From Methylophilaceae bacterium (lineage in GTDB: Bacteria > Pseudomonadota > Gammaproteobacteria > Burkholderiales > Methylophilaceae): a stretch of DNA of 64,000 nucleotides. Position 1 is the stretch's first letter; each line of letters starts with the position of its first letter. Below the pieces are notes generated by a model, which saw only the letters and a list, made by a program, of their open reading frames with translations, had not been told where the DNA came from and ran no database searches. A program made the translations under genes and the position numbers. Positions 24,577 to 33,795 of the stretch are shown here, in pieces. The stretch covers positions 1-64,000 of the forward strand of contig JAIYBT010000026.1 in the NCBI GenBank assembly GCA_027488395.1. Direction: 5' to 3'.

Positions 24577-25668
24577 TTAAGCAAATCTTGCTATAAAGCT
24601 TTCAATCTCCGCATGCAGTGCGTCGTGCGCGGTGAGGCCGTTTATCCAGCGTGGTGGAATGCCTGCTACGCCTAAGCTTGCCCCCAAAATGGCACCCAAC
24701 ACGGCACCACGGTGGCAGTTATCACCACCCACATTGGTGTTGGCAATGAGTGCGCTTTCAAAGTCATCGGGGTAGCGAGTGGCTAAATACAGCACCGAAG
24801 GAAACGATTGGTCGATATAGCAGGCGGGGCTGAGCAGTTTGCCAATCACTTCGAGGTCGGGCAGTTGTTTGGCGCGCACTTGCTCGACCACTTTGCCAGC
24901 AGGAAAGCCTAAGCCTGTGGCGGCGGCATTGGTAAGTGTTGCGAGCGGGGTGTCTGCTGCGGTAAATACTTGAAACAGTAGTTTCACCAAGGCTTGCGTG
25001 TGCCGCTCTAACTCGGGCGAGCGGTGGGTGAGGCGTTGCTGGGTGAGGGCCGCTTGTTGGCAAGTGGCTTCTTCACCTGTGGCTAACGTGGCCATCACCA
25101 CCATGGGGATATTGACCAACCCACCAATCGAGGCGGTATCGTGGCCTTCGTGGCCCGCGCAGTCGGCAGGGGCGACGCCGTTGGCGTAATTAGCAAAAAA
25201 ATCGCGATGATACGATTCTGCATATGTGTCGTTATGCTGATCGGGGGCGGTCATAAACTGCACATAGGCTTGCAAAAAATCTGCGGGGTCGTGTTGGCCT
25301 TGTTGCGTTAACGAGCGCAATAATACCCGCGCGCAATGCAAATTTAAGGTGTTATCACCCGCTTGCATGCCTTGGTGATAATGGCCGTTGGGCAAGCCCC
25401 AAAACTGCTTTTTCCCTTTTAAAATCACGCTACCGACAATATCCCCCGCTTGCGTGCCGCGCCCCGCTTTGCCAGTGCTATGTAATGGCATGATCGAGCT
25501 TGGGTGCTTGGCTTTGGGCGCTTGGTAATCGCGAATTTGTCCAAAATCTTGCCACAGTGCGGCAATGTTGTAATACCAATGCACGGGCATGGCGAGTGCA
25601 TCGCCGATAAACATGCCCCATAAGGCACCGCGCATGCGGTCAGCGTGATTGAGTGGCGTGGATGTCAT
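24577..25668 (-). CDS. ADP-ribosylglycohydrolase-family protein
   Basis: 363 residues. N-terminal GALWGMFIGDALAMPVHWYY and internal HEGHDTASIGGLVNIPMV fit the all-alpha DraG/ARH fold, which removes ADP-ribose from proteins or small molecules using two magnesium ions. In typical members the C-terminal metal motif is GGDxDTxA; here the matching place (about residue 312) reads VGGDNCHRGAVLGAILGA, so the second Asp and the Thr of that motif are replaced. This may mark a subfamily with another substrate or altered metal binding. It stands alone, divergent from msrB, in ordinary base composition. Confidence 0.82.
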   Translation of the reverse strand: MTSTPLNHADRMRGALWGMFIGDALAMPVHWYYNIAALWQDFGQIRDYQAPKAKHPSSIMPLHSTGKAGRGTQAGDIVGSVILKGKKQFWGLPNGHYHQGMQAGDNTLNLHCARVLLRSLTQQGQHDPADFLQAYVQFMTAPDQHNDTYAESYHRDFFANYANGVAPADCAGHEGHDTASIGGLVNIPMVVMATLATGEEATCQQAALTQQRLTHRSPELERHTQALVKLLFQVFTAADTPLATLTNAAATGLGFPAGKVVEQVRAKQLPDLEVIGKLLSPACYIDQSFPSVLYLATRYPDDFESALIANTNVGGDNCHRGAVLGAILGASLGVAGIPPRWINGLTAHDALHAEIESFIARFA

Positions 25669-25747
25669 GTGGGGGTCCTCTTCAATGGGTGTTCTACAAT
25701 TAACATTTTATGAGGCTACCGTGGGCAGTTGAAGTTCAACCTATGGC

Positions 25748-25806
25748 ATCACAATGTGGTGTGCTAGGGTTTGTTTTACATACCGTTTGTTGCACCACTA
25801 TGTGAT
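25748..25806. repeat. spaced inverted repeat in a divergent promoter region
   Basis: ATCACAATGTGGTG (25748-25761) and CACCACTATGTGAT (25793-25806) are inverted copies matching at 12 of 14 positions with a 31-bp spacer. They lie in the 276-bp gap between the ADP-ribosylglycohydrolase gene and msrB; possible paired operator or large hairpin. Confidence 0.5.
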
Positions 25807-25944
25807 CTGGCACAACCAGCAGTGGGATATATGCTCCAGTGGATGCAACGCCTGAATTAAACGGTATGATGCGGCATAAACAGAACTACTGTTTAAGAAA
25901 GCTATCACACACGATTGTTGTTATTGATTGAGATGGAACCCAAC

Positions 25945-26388
25945 ATGCTTACTTGGCAAAATATTGAAACATTTGTGACACAAGGCAACCCGCCAGCGAA
26001 ACAGCGCGTGGTCAAAACAGGCCAGCAATGGCGCGCATTATTGCCTGACGATGTTTATGAAGTCACGCGGTTAGCGGGCACTGAGCGGCCTTTTAGCTCG
26101 CCGATGTGTACGCATTTTGAGCCAGGCTTATACGCCTGTGCCTGTTGCGATACCTTGTTGTTTGATGCCACCCAAAAATTCGATTCAGGCACTGGCTGGC
26201 CTTCGTTTACGCAGCCGGTGGAAGAAAGTGCAGTGGCGTATTTTAACGATGATAGCTTGGCGCGGTTACGGGTAGAAATCACCTGCAATACCTGTGATGC
26301 GCATTTGGGCCATGTGTTTCCCGATGGACCTGCACCGAGCCGGTTGCGCTATTGTGTCAATGCGCTGTCTTTAAAACGTAAAGCCTAA
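25945..26388 (+). CDS. msrB: peptide methionine-R-sulfoxide reductase MsrB
   Basis: 147 residues from ATG 25945 (GGA seven bases upstream; ATG 25933 and a start at 25915 are also in frame). It reduces the R epimer of methionine sulfoxide in proteins with thioredoxin. Two zinc pairs are present, CACC-type CxxC in LYACACCDTLLF and CNTCDAHLGHVF. The catalytic Cys lies in RLRYCVNALSL; the usual Ile-Asn-Ser-Ala is Val-Asn-Ala-Leu, still within the family. The substrate pocket GTGWPSFTQP and HLGHVFPDGP are intact. Single gene with its own terminator. Confidence 0.95.
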   Translation: MLTWQNIETFVTQGNPPAKQRVVKTGQQWRALLPDDVYEVTRLAGTERPFSSPMCTHFEPGLYACACCDTLLFDATQKFDSGTGWPSFTQPVEESAVAYFNDDSLARLRVEITCNTCDAHLGHVFPDGPAPSRLRYCVNALSLKRKA

Positions 26389-26420
26389 CGCACTACAAGT
26401 AACCCTGATAACACCCCCTA

Positions 26421-26444
26421 AGCCCGCGCGTTATGCGGGCTTTT
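26421..26444 (+). terminator. terminator of msrB
   Basis: AGCCCGC-GCGTTAT-GCGGGCTTTT. The hairpin overlaps the stop codon of the convergent ABC transporter gene (26431). Confidence 0.85.
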
Positions 26445-28257
26445 CAACGTGTTGCACACGCCACATTTCAGCGTAACGTTGCTCCAGCGCCAACAATTCG
26501 GCATGGGTGCCGCGCTCGATGATCTCGCCTTCCGCCATCACTAAAATTTGATCGGCGTGGGTGATGGTGGATAAGCGGTGGGCAATGATCAAGGTGGTGC
26601 GGTTTTTGGCCAAGGCGTTGAGTTCTTTTTGAATGGAGCGCTCTGTTTCGGAATCGAGTGCCGAGGTGGCTTCATCAAAAATCAATAACGCAGGATTTTT
26701 GAGTAGGGTTCTGGCAATCGCCACCCGTTGTTTTTCACCGCCTGATAGCTTGAGGCCACGCTCACCCACCATGGTGTTGTAACCTTCGGGCAATCGCAAA
26801 ATAAAGTCATGGATTTGCGCCGATTGGGCTGCGGCCTCAATCTCAGCCTGGCTTGACCCCGGTTTGCCGTAGCCGATGTTAAAGCCGATGGTGTCGTTAA
26901 ACAGAACGGTGTCTTGCGGCACAATGCCCACCGCTTGGCGCAGGCTGGCTTGGGTCACCTGTTTGATGTCTTGTCCGTCGAGCAAAATAGCGCCCGCTTG
27001 CACATCATAAAAACGGAACAATAACCGAGATAGGGTACTTTTGCCCGCCCCGCTATGGCCGACCACCGCGGTGGTTTGGCCAGGCAAGATATCAAACGAC
27101 ACCTGCTTTAAAATGCTGCGATTGGTTTCGTAATGAAATGCAACCTGCTGAAAGCGAACATGCGGCCCCAGCGCTGGCGATTGGATCGCTAAAGGCTGGG
27201 CCTGCGGCGCATCGGCAATTTCTTGATCGGTCTCGAGCAAATTGAACATTTTGTCGATATCGGTCAGCGATTGCTTCATTTCGCGGTACAACACCCCTAA
27301 AAAGTTAAGCGGGATATACAGTTGTATCATCAACACGTTGACCAGCACTAAATCGCCGATGGTCATATTGCCCTTGGCCACGCCTTGGCTGGCTAAGCCT
27401 AAAATACACACCAAGCCCAACACGATGATGGTTTGCTGACCAAAGTTTAAAAACGCCAACGACTTTTGCGATTTGATGGCGGCTTGGGCGTATTTTTTCA
27501 AATTGGCGTCGTAGCGATTTGATTCATATTGTTCATTGCCAAAGTACTTCACGGTCTCAAAATTAATCAAGGAATCGACCGCCTTTTGATTGGCTTTTGA
27601 GTCCAGCGTGTTCATCTCGCGTCTAAAATGGGTGCGCCATTCAGTCACGGTCACCGTAAACACCACGTAGCACACCAAGGCCACAAAGGTCACCACCACA
27701 AACCATGCGTTGTACGCAAACAGCAAATAGCCCAACACCATCGCCAGTTCGATTAAGGTCGGGATAATGCTATAAAACGAAAATGAAATCAGCGATTGTA
27801 TGCCGCGGGTGCCGCGTTCGATATCGCGGGTCATGCCCCCGGTTTGGCGGCTCAAGTGAAAGCGTAACGATAAGGCATGCAGGTGATTAAATACCTGCAA
27901 TCCTACTTGCCGCACCGCGTGCTCAGTGACTTTAGAAAAAATCAGTTCACGGAGTTCGGCAAATAATGAGGCGGATAAGCGCAGCGCACCATAGCCCACA
28001 ATTAAACTGATCGGCACCACCAACAGCGCTTGCGGTGCGGTGGTGACACTCATGCTATCAACGATTTTTTTCAGCATAATCGGCACGCCCAAGTTGGCCG
28101 CTTTTGCCACCACTAAGCACAACAGGGTCAACACGATGCGTGCTTTAAACGCCACCAAATAGGGCATTAAGTGTTGGATCACTTGCCAATCTTGCGCCGC
28201 ACCTGCGGGTTTCAGTGGCGGCGTCGTTACGGGTACATCAGCCTTAAAAGATTGCAT
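26431..28257 (-). CDS. ATM1/HMT1-type ABC half-transporter
   Basis: 608 residues: six membrane helices in the first 340 residues, then one ATPase domain. Walker A GHSGAGKST at about 397-405, signature LSGGEKQR near 502, Walker B ALLIFDEATSALDSE and the switch His in IIAHRLSTI. The membrane part (GGMTRDIERGTRGIQSL, NFETVKYFGNEQYE, NFGQQTIIVLGL) is typical of the ATM1 group, which exports glutathione-linked sulfur or metal compounds from the cytoplasm and works as a homodimer. 3' end converges on msrB. A link to thiol chemistry with the nearby ovothiol genes is possible but not shown. Confidence 0.9.
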   Translation of the reverse strand: MQSFKADVPVTTPPLKPAGAAQDWQVIQHLMPYLVAFKARIVLTLLCLVVAKAANLGVPIMLKKIVDSMSVTTAPQALLVVPISLIVGYGALRLSASLFAELRELIFSKVTEHAVRQVGLQVFNHLHALSLRFHLSRQTGGMTRDIERGTRGIQSLISFSFYSIIPTLIELAMVLGYLLFAYNAWFVVVTFVALVCYVVFTVTVTEWRTHFRREMNTLDSKANQKAVDSLINFETVKYFGNEQYESNRYDANLKKYAQAAIKSQKSLAFLNFGQQTIIVLGLVCILGLASQGVAKGNMTIGDLVLVNVLMIQLYIPLNFLGVLYREMKQSLTDIDKMFNLLETDQEIADAPQAQPLAIQSPALGPHVRFQQVAFHYETNRSILKQVSFDILPGQTTAVVGHSGAGKSTLSRLLFRFYDVQAGAILLDGQDIKQVTQASLRQAVGIVPQDTVLFNDTIGFNIGYGKPGSSQAEIEAAAQSAQIHDFILRLPEGYNTMVGERGLKLSGGEKQRVAIARTLLKNPALLIFDEATSALDSETERSIQKELNALAKNRTTLIIAHRLSTITHADQILVMAEGEIIERGTHAELLALEQRYAEMWRVQHVEKPA

Positions 28258-28302
28258 AAAGAGATCTAATCCTTGGAGGAGCGAGTGACGGCATCATGCG
28301 GG

Positions 28303-29010
28303 TTAGCAGCCTTGTAACTGTTGTTGTTGGCACTGTGAGGCTTGTTGCTTGGCCGCGCTACGTTGCTCTGGACTTAATTGTGCGCTGAGATAATTGAGCA
28401 TTTTGGTGTGACGGGTATTAAAGCGTTTGTCTTCGTTTTGGGTCGCAATCAACAGCCACATGGCCGCTTTGACAGAATCTTGTGGCACGCCTTCGCCTTG
28501 TTGATAGCTATTGGCTAAATAGCCTTGTGCTTCGCTATTGTTGTTGCTGGCGGCTAACTGTATCCACTTTAAGGCCAAGGCTAAATCCTGCGCGATGACA
28601 TCACCCCGAAAATACAACATGCCTAAATTGAGCTGTGATTTGACATGGCCCAGTGTGGCCGCCTGTTGGTAATAGTCCGCCGCTTGCGCATAACTGAGGC
28701 TTTGAATCTCCCGTTGAAACACCAACGAGGCCAGCATATATTGCGCCTCTTTGTAATTTAAACTGGCGGATTTTGTATACCATTTCACCGCCTCGTCCAT
28801 GTTTTTTGTCACGCCATCACCATCGTGGTACATCAACCCCAAGTTGTAGCAAGCTTTAGCATCATGTTGATTGGCCAGGGTTTCATAAATCGCGCGTGCG
28901 CCAACAAAATCTTTTTGCGATAGTTTTTGTTTAGCTTCTTCGAGCGTGTTGGCTTGCACCCACGATGATAGACAAATGCTGATCAATAACAACAATAAAC
29001 GCGCTTGCAT
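28303..29010 (-). CDS. exported Sel1/TPR-repeat protein
   Basis: 235 residues from ATG 29010 (AAGGA eight bases upstream). The signal peptide is MQARLLLLLISICLSSWVQA. At least four Sel1-type repeats follow (AKACYNLGLMYHDGDGVTKNMDEAVKWYTKSA; EAQYMLASLVF...; SQLNLGMLYFRGDVIAQDLALALKWIQLAA; AQGYLANSYQQGEGVPQDSVKAAMWLLIA). Such periplasmic solenoids serve as protein-interaction scaffolds. It ends with cysteines (QCQQQQLQGC). It lies 45 bp before the ABC transporter gene and may share its transcript. Confidence 0.88.
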   Translation of the reverse strand: MQARLLLLLISICLSSWVQANTLEEAKQKLSQKDFVGARAIYETLANQHDAKACYNLGLMYHDGDGVTKNMDEAVKWYTKSASLNYKEAQYMLASLVFQREIQSLSYAQAADYYQQAATLGHVKSQLNLGMLYFRGDVIAQDLALALKWIQLAASNNNSEAQGYLANSYQQGEGVPQDSVKAAMWLLIATQNEDKRFNTRHTKMLNYLSAQLSPEQRSAAKQQASQCQQQQLQGC

Positions 29011-29055
29011 GGTGTGTTCCTTCATAGGGTGGTTACTGCAGGGTATGTGCCTATA

Positions 29056-30315
29056 TCAAGAGGCGTTTTGTGGGCTTAGGTTCCATGTCGCTGGTCGGGC
29101 TGACAACGCCTTGTTTAATCGATCCAGCGCTGCCATGACGTTGGCCTTGGGTGTGCCGATATTTAAACGCATAAAGCCCTCGCCACCATGGCCAAAAATT
29201 ACGCCGGGTGAAAGCCCAAGTTGGGCTTCATCGATCATAAAGCGCTGTAATGCAGCATCGTTGAGCGCGAGCGCACGACAATCTAGCCATAACAAATATG
29301 TGGCTTGTGGCACCACCACGCGAATACTGGGTAAATGCGCTGCAATATAAGCGATGGCGCTATCACGCGTGTCTTGCAAATACAGCATCAACGCGTTTAG
29401 CCAGTCATCCCCAGCGCGAAAAGCGGCTTCAAACGCCACCATATTGAGCGGGTTGGTGACGGAAATTCCCATGTGGTTGAGGTGGCTTTGGAGCAGGGTA
29501 CGCTGCGCACGATTGGGCACGATCAAGGCGGAGAGCCCTAACCCAGGAATATTAAAGGTTTTACTGGGCGAGACTGCGGTGATCACGCGATGCGCTGCTG
29601 CGGTGGTTTCGGCGGATTCAGTTTGCATCGCGAGGCGGCTGATCGGCTGGTGTTGCTGCCCTGCGTAGACCAAATCTGCATGGATTTCATCAGACAACAC
29701 AGTGAGATCATGCTGGTGGGCAATCGCTAACACGGATTTTAATTCGTCGGTGCGCCATACGCGGCCCACCGGGTTGTGCGGAGAGCACAGCAGTAGTAAC
29801 CGTGCATGCTTGGCGCAAGTTGCTAAATGCGCGAGATCCATCTGGTAGCTGCACTGGCCGTGATCATCGGTCACGTAACGCAATGGATTTTCAATTAATT
29901 GCCGCTGTTGCTGGGTCACGGCAGAAAAAAATGGGAAATACACTGGCGGTTGCACAATCACCCCAGCATCCACTGCCGTGAGGGCGGCCACCACTAGGTT
30001 AAGCGAAGGCACCACGCCGGGCGTGAGTACAATCCACTCACGCTCAATTTGCCAATCATGGTGTACACGTAGCCAATCGATGAGGGCTTGATACAGGCTA
30101 TCTGGGGCCATCGAGTAACCCAATATCGGATGTGCGAGCCGTGCTTGCAACGCATGAGTGATGGCTTCTGGCACTGCAAAATCCATGTCAGCCACCCACA
30201 TGGGCTGCACGTGGTCCGACCCAAAGGTGGCGATCCTGCCATCATATTTGAGCGATTGCGTGCCCGCTCGGTCGATGGCGTGATCAAAATCAGTTGTCAC
30301 CGAATGCGTTCCCAC
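29056..30315 (-). CDS. ovoB: PLP-dependent C-S lyase, PatB/MalY type, probable ovothiol lyase OvoB
   Basis: 419-residue fold-type I PLP enzyme of the PatB/MalY (cystathionine beta-lyase) branch: PMWVADMDFAVPEAI near the N-terminus, CSPHNPVGRVW, VLSDEIHADL and the PLP-binding Lys in AVSPSKTFNIPGL. It follows ovoA with an overlap of 19 bases (or GTGA if GTG 30300 is the start), so the two are made together. In ovothiol biosynthesis OvoA makes 5-histidylcysteine sulfoxide and a PLP lyase, OvoB, cleaves it to the mercaptohistidine; this gene fits that role by family and position. General cystathionine lyase activity remains possible. Confidence 0.82.
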   Translation of the reverse strand: MGTHSVTTDFDHAIDRAGTQSLKYDGRIATFGSDHVQPMWVADMDFAVPEAITHALQARLAHPILGYSMAPDSLYQALIDWLRVHHDWQIEREWIVLTPGVVPSLNLVVAALTAVDAGVIVQPPVYFPFFSAVTQQQRQLIENPLRYVTDDHGQCSYQMDLAHLATCAKHARLLLLCSPHNPVGRVWRTDELKSVLAIAHQHDLTVLSDEIHADLVYAGQQHQPISRLAMQTESAETTAAAHRVITAVSPSKTFNIPGLGLSALIVPNRAQRTLLQSHLNHMGISVTNPLNMVAFEAAFRAGDDWLNALMLYLQDTRDSAIAYIAAHLPSIRVVVPQATYLLWLDCRALALNDAALQRFMIDEAQLGLSPGVIFGHGGEGFMRLNIGTPKANVMAALDRLNKALSARPATWNLSPQNAS

Positions 30316-32402
30316 AGCGTGACTTCGGAGAGGCTATGCTGAAATTTGTGGCGGGTTTCTCGAATCACAAACGGAATTTCAACCGGTGCTTGCAATAACT
30401 TAAAGTGATCGCCTAACACTGTTTTTAAGCCATCTAAGGTACTCACATTTTCGCCATCTTGTTTATAGCCGCCTATCCATTCTTCACGTGGGGTGTGTTC
30501 CTCCAGCCAAGTGTAGGGGGAGGTCAGCATTAACACGCCGCCCAAATTTAAACGCGTGTGAATTGCGCTTAAAAACTGACGTGGGCTGTAGAGGCGATCA
30601 ATCAAGTTGGCGGCTAATATAAAGTCATAGCCAGTGAACTGTGGTTTTAAATTGCATGCATCGCCTTGCCAAAATTCAACCTTATGCGCCACGGCTTGTA
30701 AGCCCATCGCAGTTAACGTGCGCTCTTGGTAGCTGACGAGATCCCCCTCGTTGACCATGGTATAGCGCAACACGCCTTGCTGGGCAAGTTTGAGCGCCAA
30801 ACCGATAAAGCGTGCAGAAAAATCAATGCCGGTCACATGTTCAAATTGTGTGGCTAACTCAAAGGTTGCGCGACCCGTGGCACAACCTAAATCCAGTGCA
30901 GTACGCATTGGTTTGCCTTGTAAATGGTGCAAGGCAAAATCGCTGAGCGCTTTGGGGAAATTGGGCACACCAAAGTAGGTATCGCCATAATGAAACTCGG
31001 CATATTCGGACAATTGTTTGTCAGATTCATAATGCGAGCTGTGCTGTTCTAAAGGGGTGTCGGTCACGATATAACGGAATCCTGCATGTTGAAAGAAATG
31101 GCGTCTAAACGCATAACGGGCACTTTTTAGGGCCTCGTTGCCGGTGGAAATCCACGAGCCGCCTTTGATGATGTTATGTCGACCATCAAAGGTGGGGGTC
31201 GTAAAGTCATCATACAACGGATGTACCTTAAAACCATCAAATGGGAAAATCGGTGTTTCTGTCCATTGCCAGACATTGCCCACCACATCGTATAGATCGC
31301 CATGCGCAAACTGGTCAACCGGGCAGGAAGACGCACCGTGGTCTAAAAATAAATTGGCCTGTGTGCTGTGTGTCAGCTGTTCATCTGACAAGCCTGCATG
31401 TGCATACAAGCTATACCACTCGTGTTCACTCGGTAGGCGCACTGATTGGCCGGTCTGGCTCGATAACCAATTGCAAAATGCTTTGGCCTCATGGTAATTC
31501 ACCTCGACTGGCCAGCTCCAAGGCATGGTCACTTCTTCAGTCATTAATCGCAGTGCCCAGCCCTCAGCCTGTTTGATCCAAAAGGTAGGGTGTTGGGCTT
31601 GCGCGTAGTTACGCCATGCGAGGCCTTCCTCTTGCCAGTATTGGTCAGCTTGATAACCACCTGCTTCGACAAAGCTTAAAAACTCAGCGTTGGAGGTCAG
31701 GTATTTAGCGGCCTGAAAGGCGGGGCAGTGCGCATTAAATTGGCCGTATTCGTTATCCCAACCATAATGTGCTGAAGATTTAGTTAACTGAATATCGCGG
31801 GCGGCAATCTCCACCAAACCATTGATCGGTGCGGCCACGTCTAAGGCAGCACACGGCACCCAATCTGGCGTGGATTGGACCAACGCTAAGCGTTGTTGCC
31901 GAATCAGCACCGAACTGGTTTCTAAATGGATTCGCTCGTGTTCGATGCCCATTAAAATCGGCCACCAAGGGCTGTCCCAATCAATCGGCAACGCTAATGG
32001 CAGTGTTTGGATGAGGTCATCCACCACTGCGCGGACTTGCACGCGATACGCTTTGACCTCGGCAGGCGTCGGCCATTGGTAGTGTTGTTCGTTGACATCA
32101 TCCCACCCCATTTCATCTACACCTACCGCAAACATTGACTCAAATGCGGGGTTGACGCGCTGTGTAATCAGTCCAGCAAGAATCAGTTTATTAATAAAAA
32201 AGGTATGGGTATGCCCAAAATAAAAAATCAATGGATGTCTAAGCGCAATCGGCTTCACGTAATAGGCTTGATCGCTCACGAGCGTCTCGAATAAGCGCTC
32301 ATACAGATCACAAGTGGCATGAAATTGTGTGCGAATCTGCGCCCGTGAGGTGAGGGTGGCATCATGGCTTAAGATCTGGCTGCGATTGGAAAGTGTGGTC
32401 AT
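30297..32402 (-). CDS. ovoA: OvoA: 5-histidylcysteine sulfoxide synthase with 4-mercaptohistidine N1-methyltransferase domain
   Basis: 701 residues with three modules: an N-terminal DinB-like iron-binding domain with HTH (H64, H66) and HERIHLE (H155, H159, E161); a formylglycine-generating-enzyme-like sulfatase-modifying domain (about 190-450: VNYHEAKAFCNWLSSQTGQ, RLPSEHEW, DVVGNVWQWTETP, IIKGGSW, RRHFFQHAGFRY); and a C-terminal SAM methyltransferase (ALDLGCATGRATFELA near 500). It joins cysteine to histidine using oxygen and iron, then methylates the product to ovothiol A, an antioxidant thiol. All modules look intact. Operon with the downstream PLP lyase. Confidence 0.93.
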   Translation of the reverse strand: MTTLSNRSQILSHDATLTSRAQIRTQFHATCDLYERLFETLVSDQAYYVKPIALRHPLIFYFGHTHTFFINKLILAGLITQRVNPAFESMFAVGVDEMGWDDVNEQHYQWPTPAEVKAYRVQVRAVVDDLIQTLPLALPIDWDSPWWPILMGIEHERIHLETSSVLIRQQRLALVQSTPDWVPCAALDVAAPINGLVEIAARDIQLTKSSAHYGWDNEYGQFNAHCPAFQAAKYLTSNAEFLSFVEAGGYQADQYWQEEGLAWRNYAQAQHPTFWIKQAEGWALRLMTEEVTMPWSWPVEVNYHEAKAFCNWLSSQTGQSVRLPSEHEWYSLYAHAGLSDEQLTHSTQANLFLDHGASSCPVDQFAHGDLYDVVGNVWQWTETPIFPFDGFKVHPLYDDFTTPTFDGRHNIIKGGSWISTGNEALKSARYAFRRHFFQHAGFRYIVTDTPLEQHSSHYESDKQLSEYAEFHYGDTYFGVPNFPKALSDFALHHLQGKPMRTALDLGCATGRATFELATQFEHVTGIDFSARFIGLALKLAQQGVLRYTMVNEGDLVSYQERTLTAMGLQAVAHKVEFWQGDACNLKPQFTGYDFILAANLIDRLYSPRQFLSAIHTRLNLGGVLMLTSPYTWLEEHTPREEWIGGYKQDGENVSTLDGLKTVLGDHFKLLQAPVEIPFVIRETRHKFQHSLSEVTLWERIR

Positions 32403-32524
32403 AGGTGAGGATCAGTGTGTTTAGCGGCTGGCGTTGGCGCCTGGCCATTTTAATGTGGGCTATAGATTAACATATCAGGATGACACAACAGGTGTACGCG
32501 TCGCACATCCTTGAACTGTAAAAA

Positions 32525-32552
32525 CAAACAACGCCTCATTGGGCGTTGTTTG
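32525..32552 (-). terminator. terminator of the DUF1223 gene
   Basis: An 11-bp stem CAAACAACGCC / GGCGTTGTTTG with a T-run on the minus strand (GTTTGTTTTTA), about 100 bp past the DUF1223 stop. The rest of the gap 32403-32654 shows nothing I can name. Confidence 0.75.
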
Positions 32553-32654
32553 CTGGCTTTAGTTCATCGCAAATTACTTAAATCTCTTTGCATATATTGC
32601 CATGCAATACGCAACGGGGGCGTGCATGCGGAGGCCACATTACTAATCACAGCG

Positions 32655-33470
32655 TTATTTGTTTTCACAGCTGGGCAACGCCAGTGCTTGCAAAATATCG
32701 CCGCTATTTGGTTGCTCCACAAAAGCGACCACGGTTAAATCACGCGGCTTCCAACTGCGATCAATGTTGAGGCTGTGACTGGCTTGGGTATGGCCGTCAG
32801 CATTTAATTTAAAAGGCCCTAGCCACTGACGTACCACGTAATCATGACGCAACACGGTGCCACGATTTTCACCTGCTTTCACGGTTGACGCTAATTGATG
32901 TTCTTGCAAGGCGATGTAGTAGACCAAAGGTCGTGTCTCTTGACTATGAATGTCCGCCATGACGTGCATGGTCTCGCTAGCTTGCATTTCCAGCGTGAGT
33001 TTGATCTCGGCTTTGGCGGGCATACGATTGATGGCCGCGATCTCATTGTGAAAGCGCGCATCATTGACCCAGCTACGATGGTCTTTACCTTGCATTACCA
33101 CTTGTGGCGTATACACCGCACGCGCACCGCCCAGCGCAGCAATGTCACGTTGTCGTTTGGCAAATGCAGGTTGCGCAAAGCGATCTTGCCAGCCGATGTA
33201 ATCCCAGTAGTCAACATGCAACGCCAATGGCACCCATTGACCCAAGCCTTTATGTTGTTGTTTTAGGCGGCTGAGCCATTGATCGGCGGGTGGACAACTG
33301 CTGCATCCCTCCGAGGTATAAAGCTCAATTAAAGCGTTAGTTTGGGCGCCGCTCACAGCACTACACGTCTGTGCTAACGCATTGGATGTAGCTAATACAT
33401 GGGATGCAGCTAATACATGTGATGCACTTAGGGCTAAGCACGCACGGACAACAAAGGGTAGGGGTTTCAT
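32655..33470 (-). CDS. exported DUF1223 (thioredoxin-like fold) protein
   Basis: 271 residues from ATG 33470, which follows TGGAGTCAAGCC; the frame is open to 33512. The secretion signal is unusual: ASHVLA-ASHVLA-TSNALA, a three-fold hexapeptide repeat. The mature part begins ALIELYTSEGCSSCPPADQWLSRL with a CxxC motif in thioredoxin position, then VDYWDYIGWQDRFAQPAFAKRQRDIA and VYTPQVVMQGKDHRSW, all diagnostic of DUF1223. Function is not established; a periplasmic redox or metal role is suggested by the CSSC motif. Confidence 0.88.
   Translation of the reverse strand: MKPLPFVVRACLALSASHVLAASHVLATSNALAQTCSAVSGAQTNALIELYTSEGCSSCPPADQWLSRLKQQHKGLGQWVPLALHVDYWDYIGWQDRFAQPAFAKRQRDIAALGGARAVYTPQVVMQGKDHRSWVNDARFHNEIAAINRMPAKAEIKLTLEMQASETMHVMADIHSQETRPLVYYIALQEHQLASTVKAGENRGTVLRHDYVVRQWLGPFKLNADGHTQASHSLNIDRSWKPRDLTVVAFVEQPNSGDILQALALPSCENK
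33379..33432 (-). repeat. three 18-bp tandem repeats inside a signal-peptide region
   Basis: Units at 33379-33396, 33397-33414 and 33415-33432 (GCATTGGATGTAGCTAAT, ACATGGGATGCAGCTAAT, ACATGTGATGCACTTAGG). In frame, each adds six residues to the DUF1223 leader. Confidence 0.85.
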
Positions 33471-33615
33471 GGCTTGACTCCATTCATCAAAGGTAGTCAT
33501 TGGTCGCGTCAATCGTTAAACCCTTACAAGGTCCCTGGTGAAGGTCGCCATGTTCAGTCTGTTCTTAGGTGTTTATGCCGTAAATAACCGCTGCCAATGC
33601 GGTGATTGTGCGGCG

Positions 33616-33795
33616 CTAAGGGATGCCCAGTAGTTTCAGATATTCCTCTAAGGTGATTGTTAATTGTTCTAGCGAGGCGTTCCCCTCATCAAGGTGCTGA
33701 TTGCCATTGAGGTGCAGCGATTCGAGTAGGGTCTGATGCTGTTTGACTGCACTGAGATGGGCTTGATACTTGAGCTCTTTGAGCGGCGTGGACAT
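33616..33795 (-). CDS. small protein of unknown function
   Basis: 59 residues from ATG 33795 (MSTPLKELKYQAHLSAVKQH...); the open frame continues to 33960, but the extra part looks non-coding. Predicted mostly helical, acidic C-terminal half, ending EEYLKLLGIP. Not recognised. No strong ribosome binding site, and it is isolated between DUF1223 and the EF-hand gene, so it may or may not be translated. Confidence 0.4.
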   Translation of the reverse strand: MSTPLKELKYQAHLSAVKQHQTLLESLHLNGNQHLDEGNASLEQLTITLEEYLKLLGIP

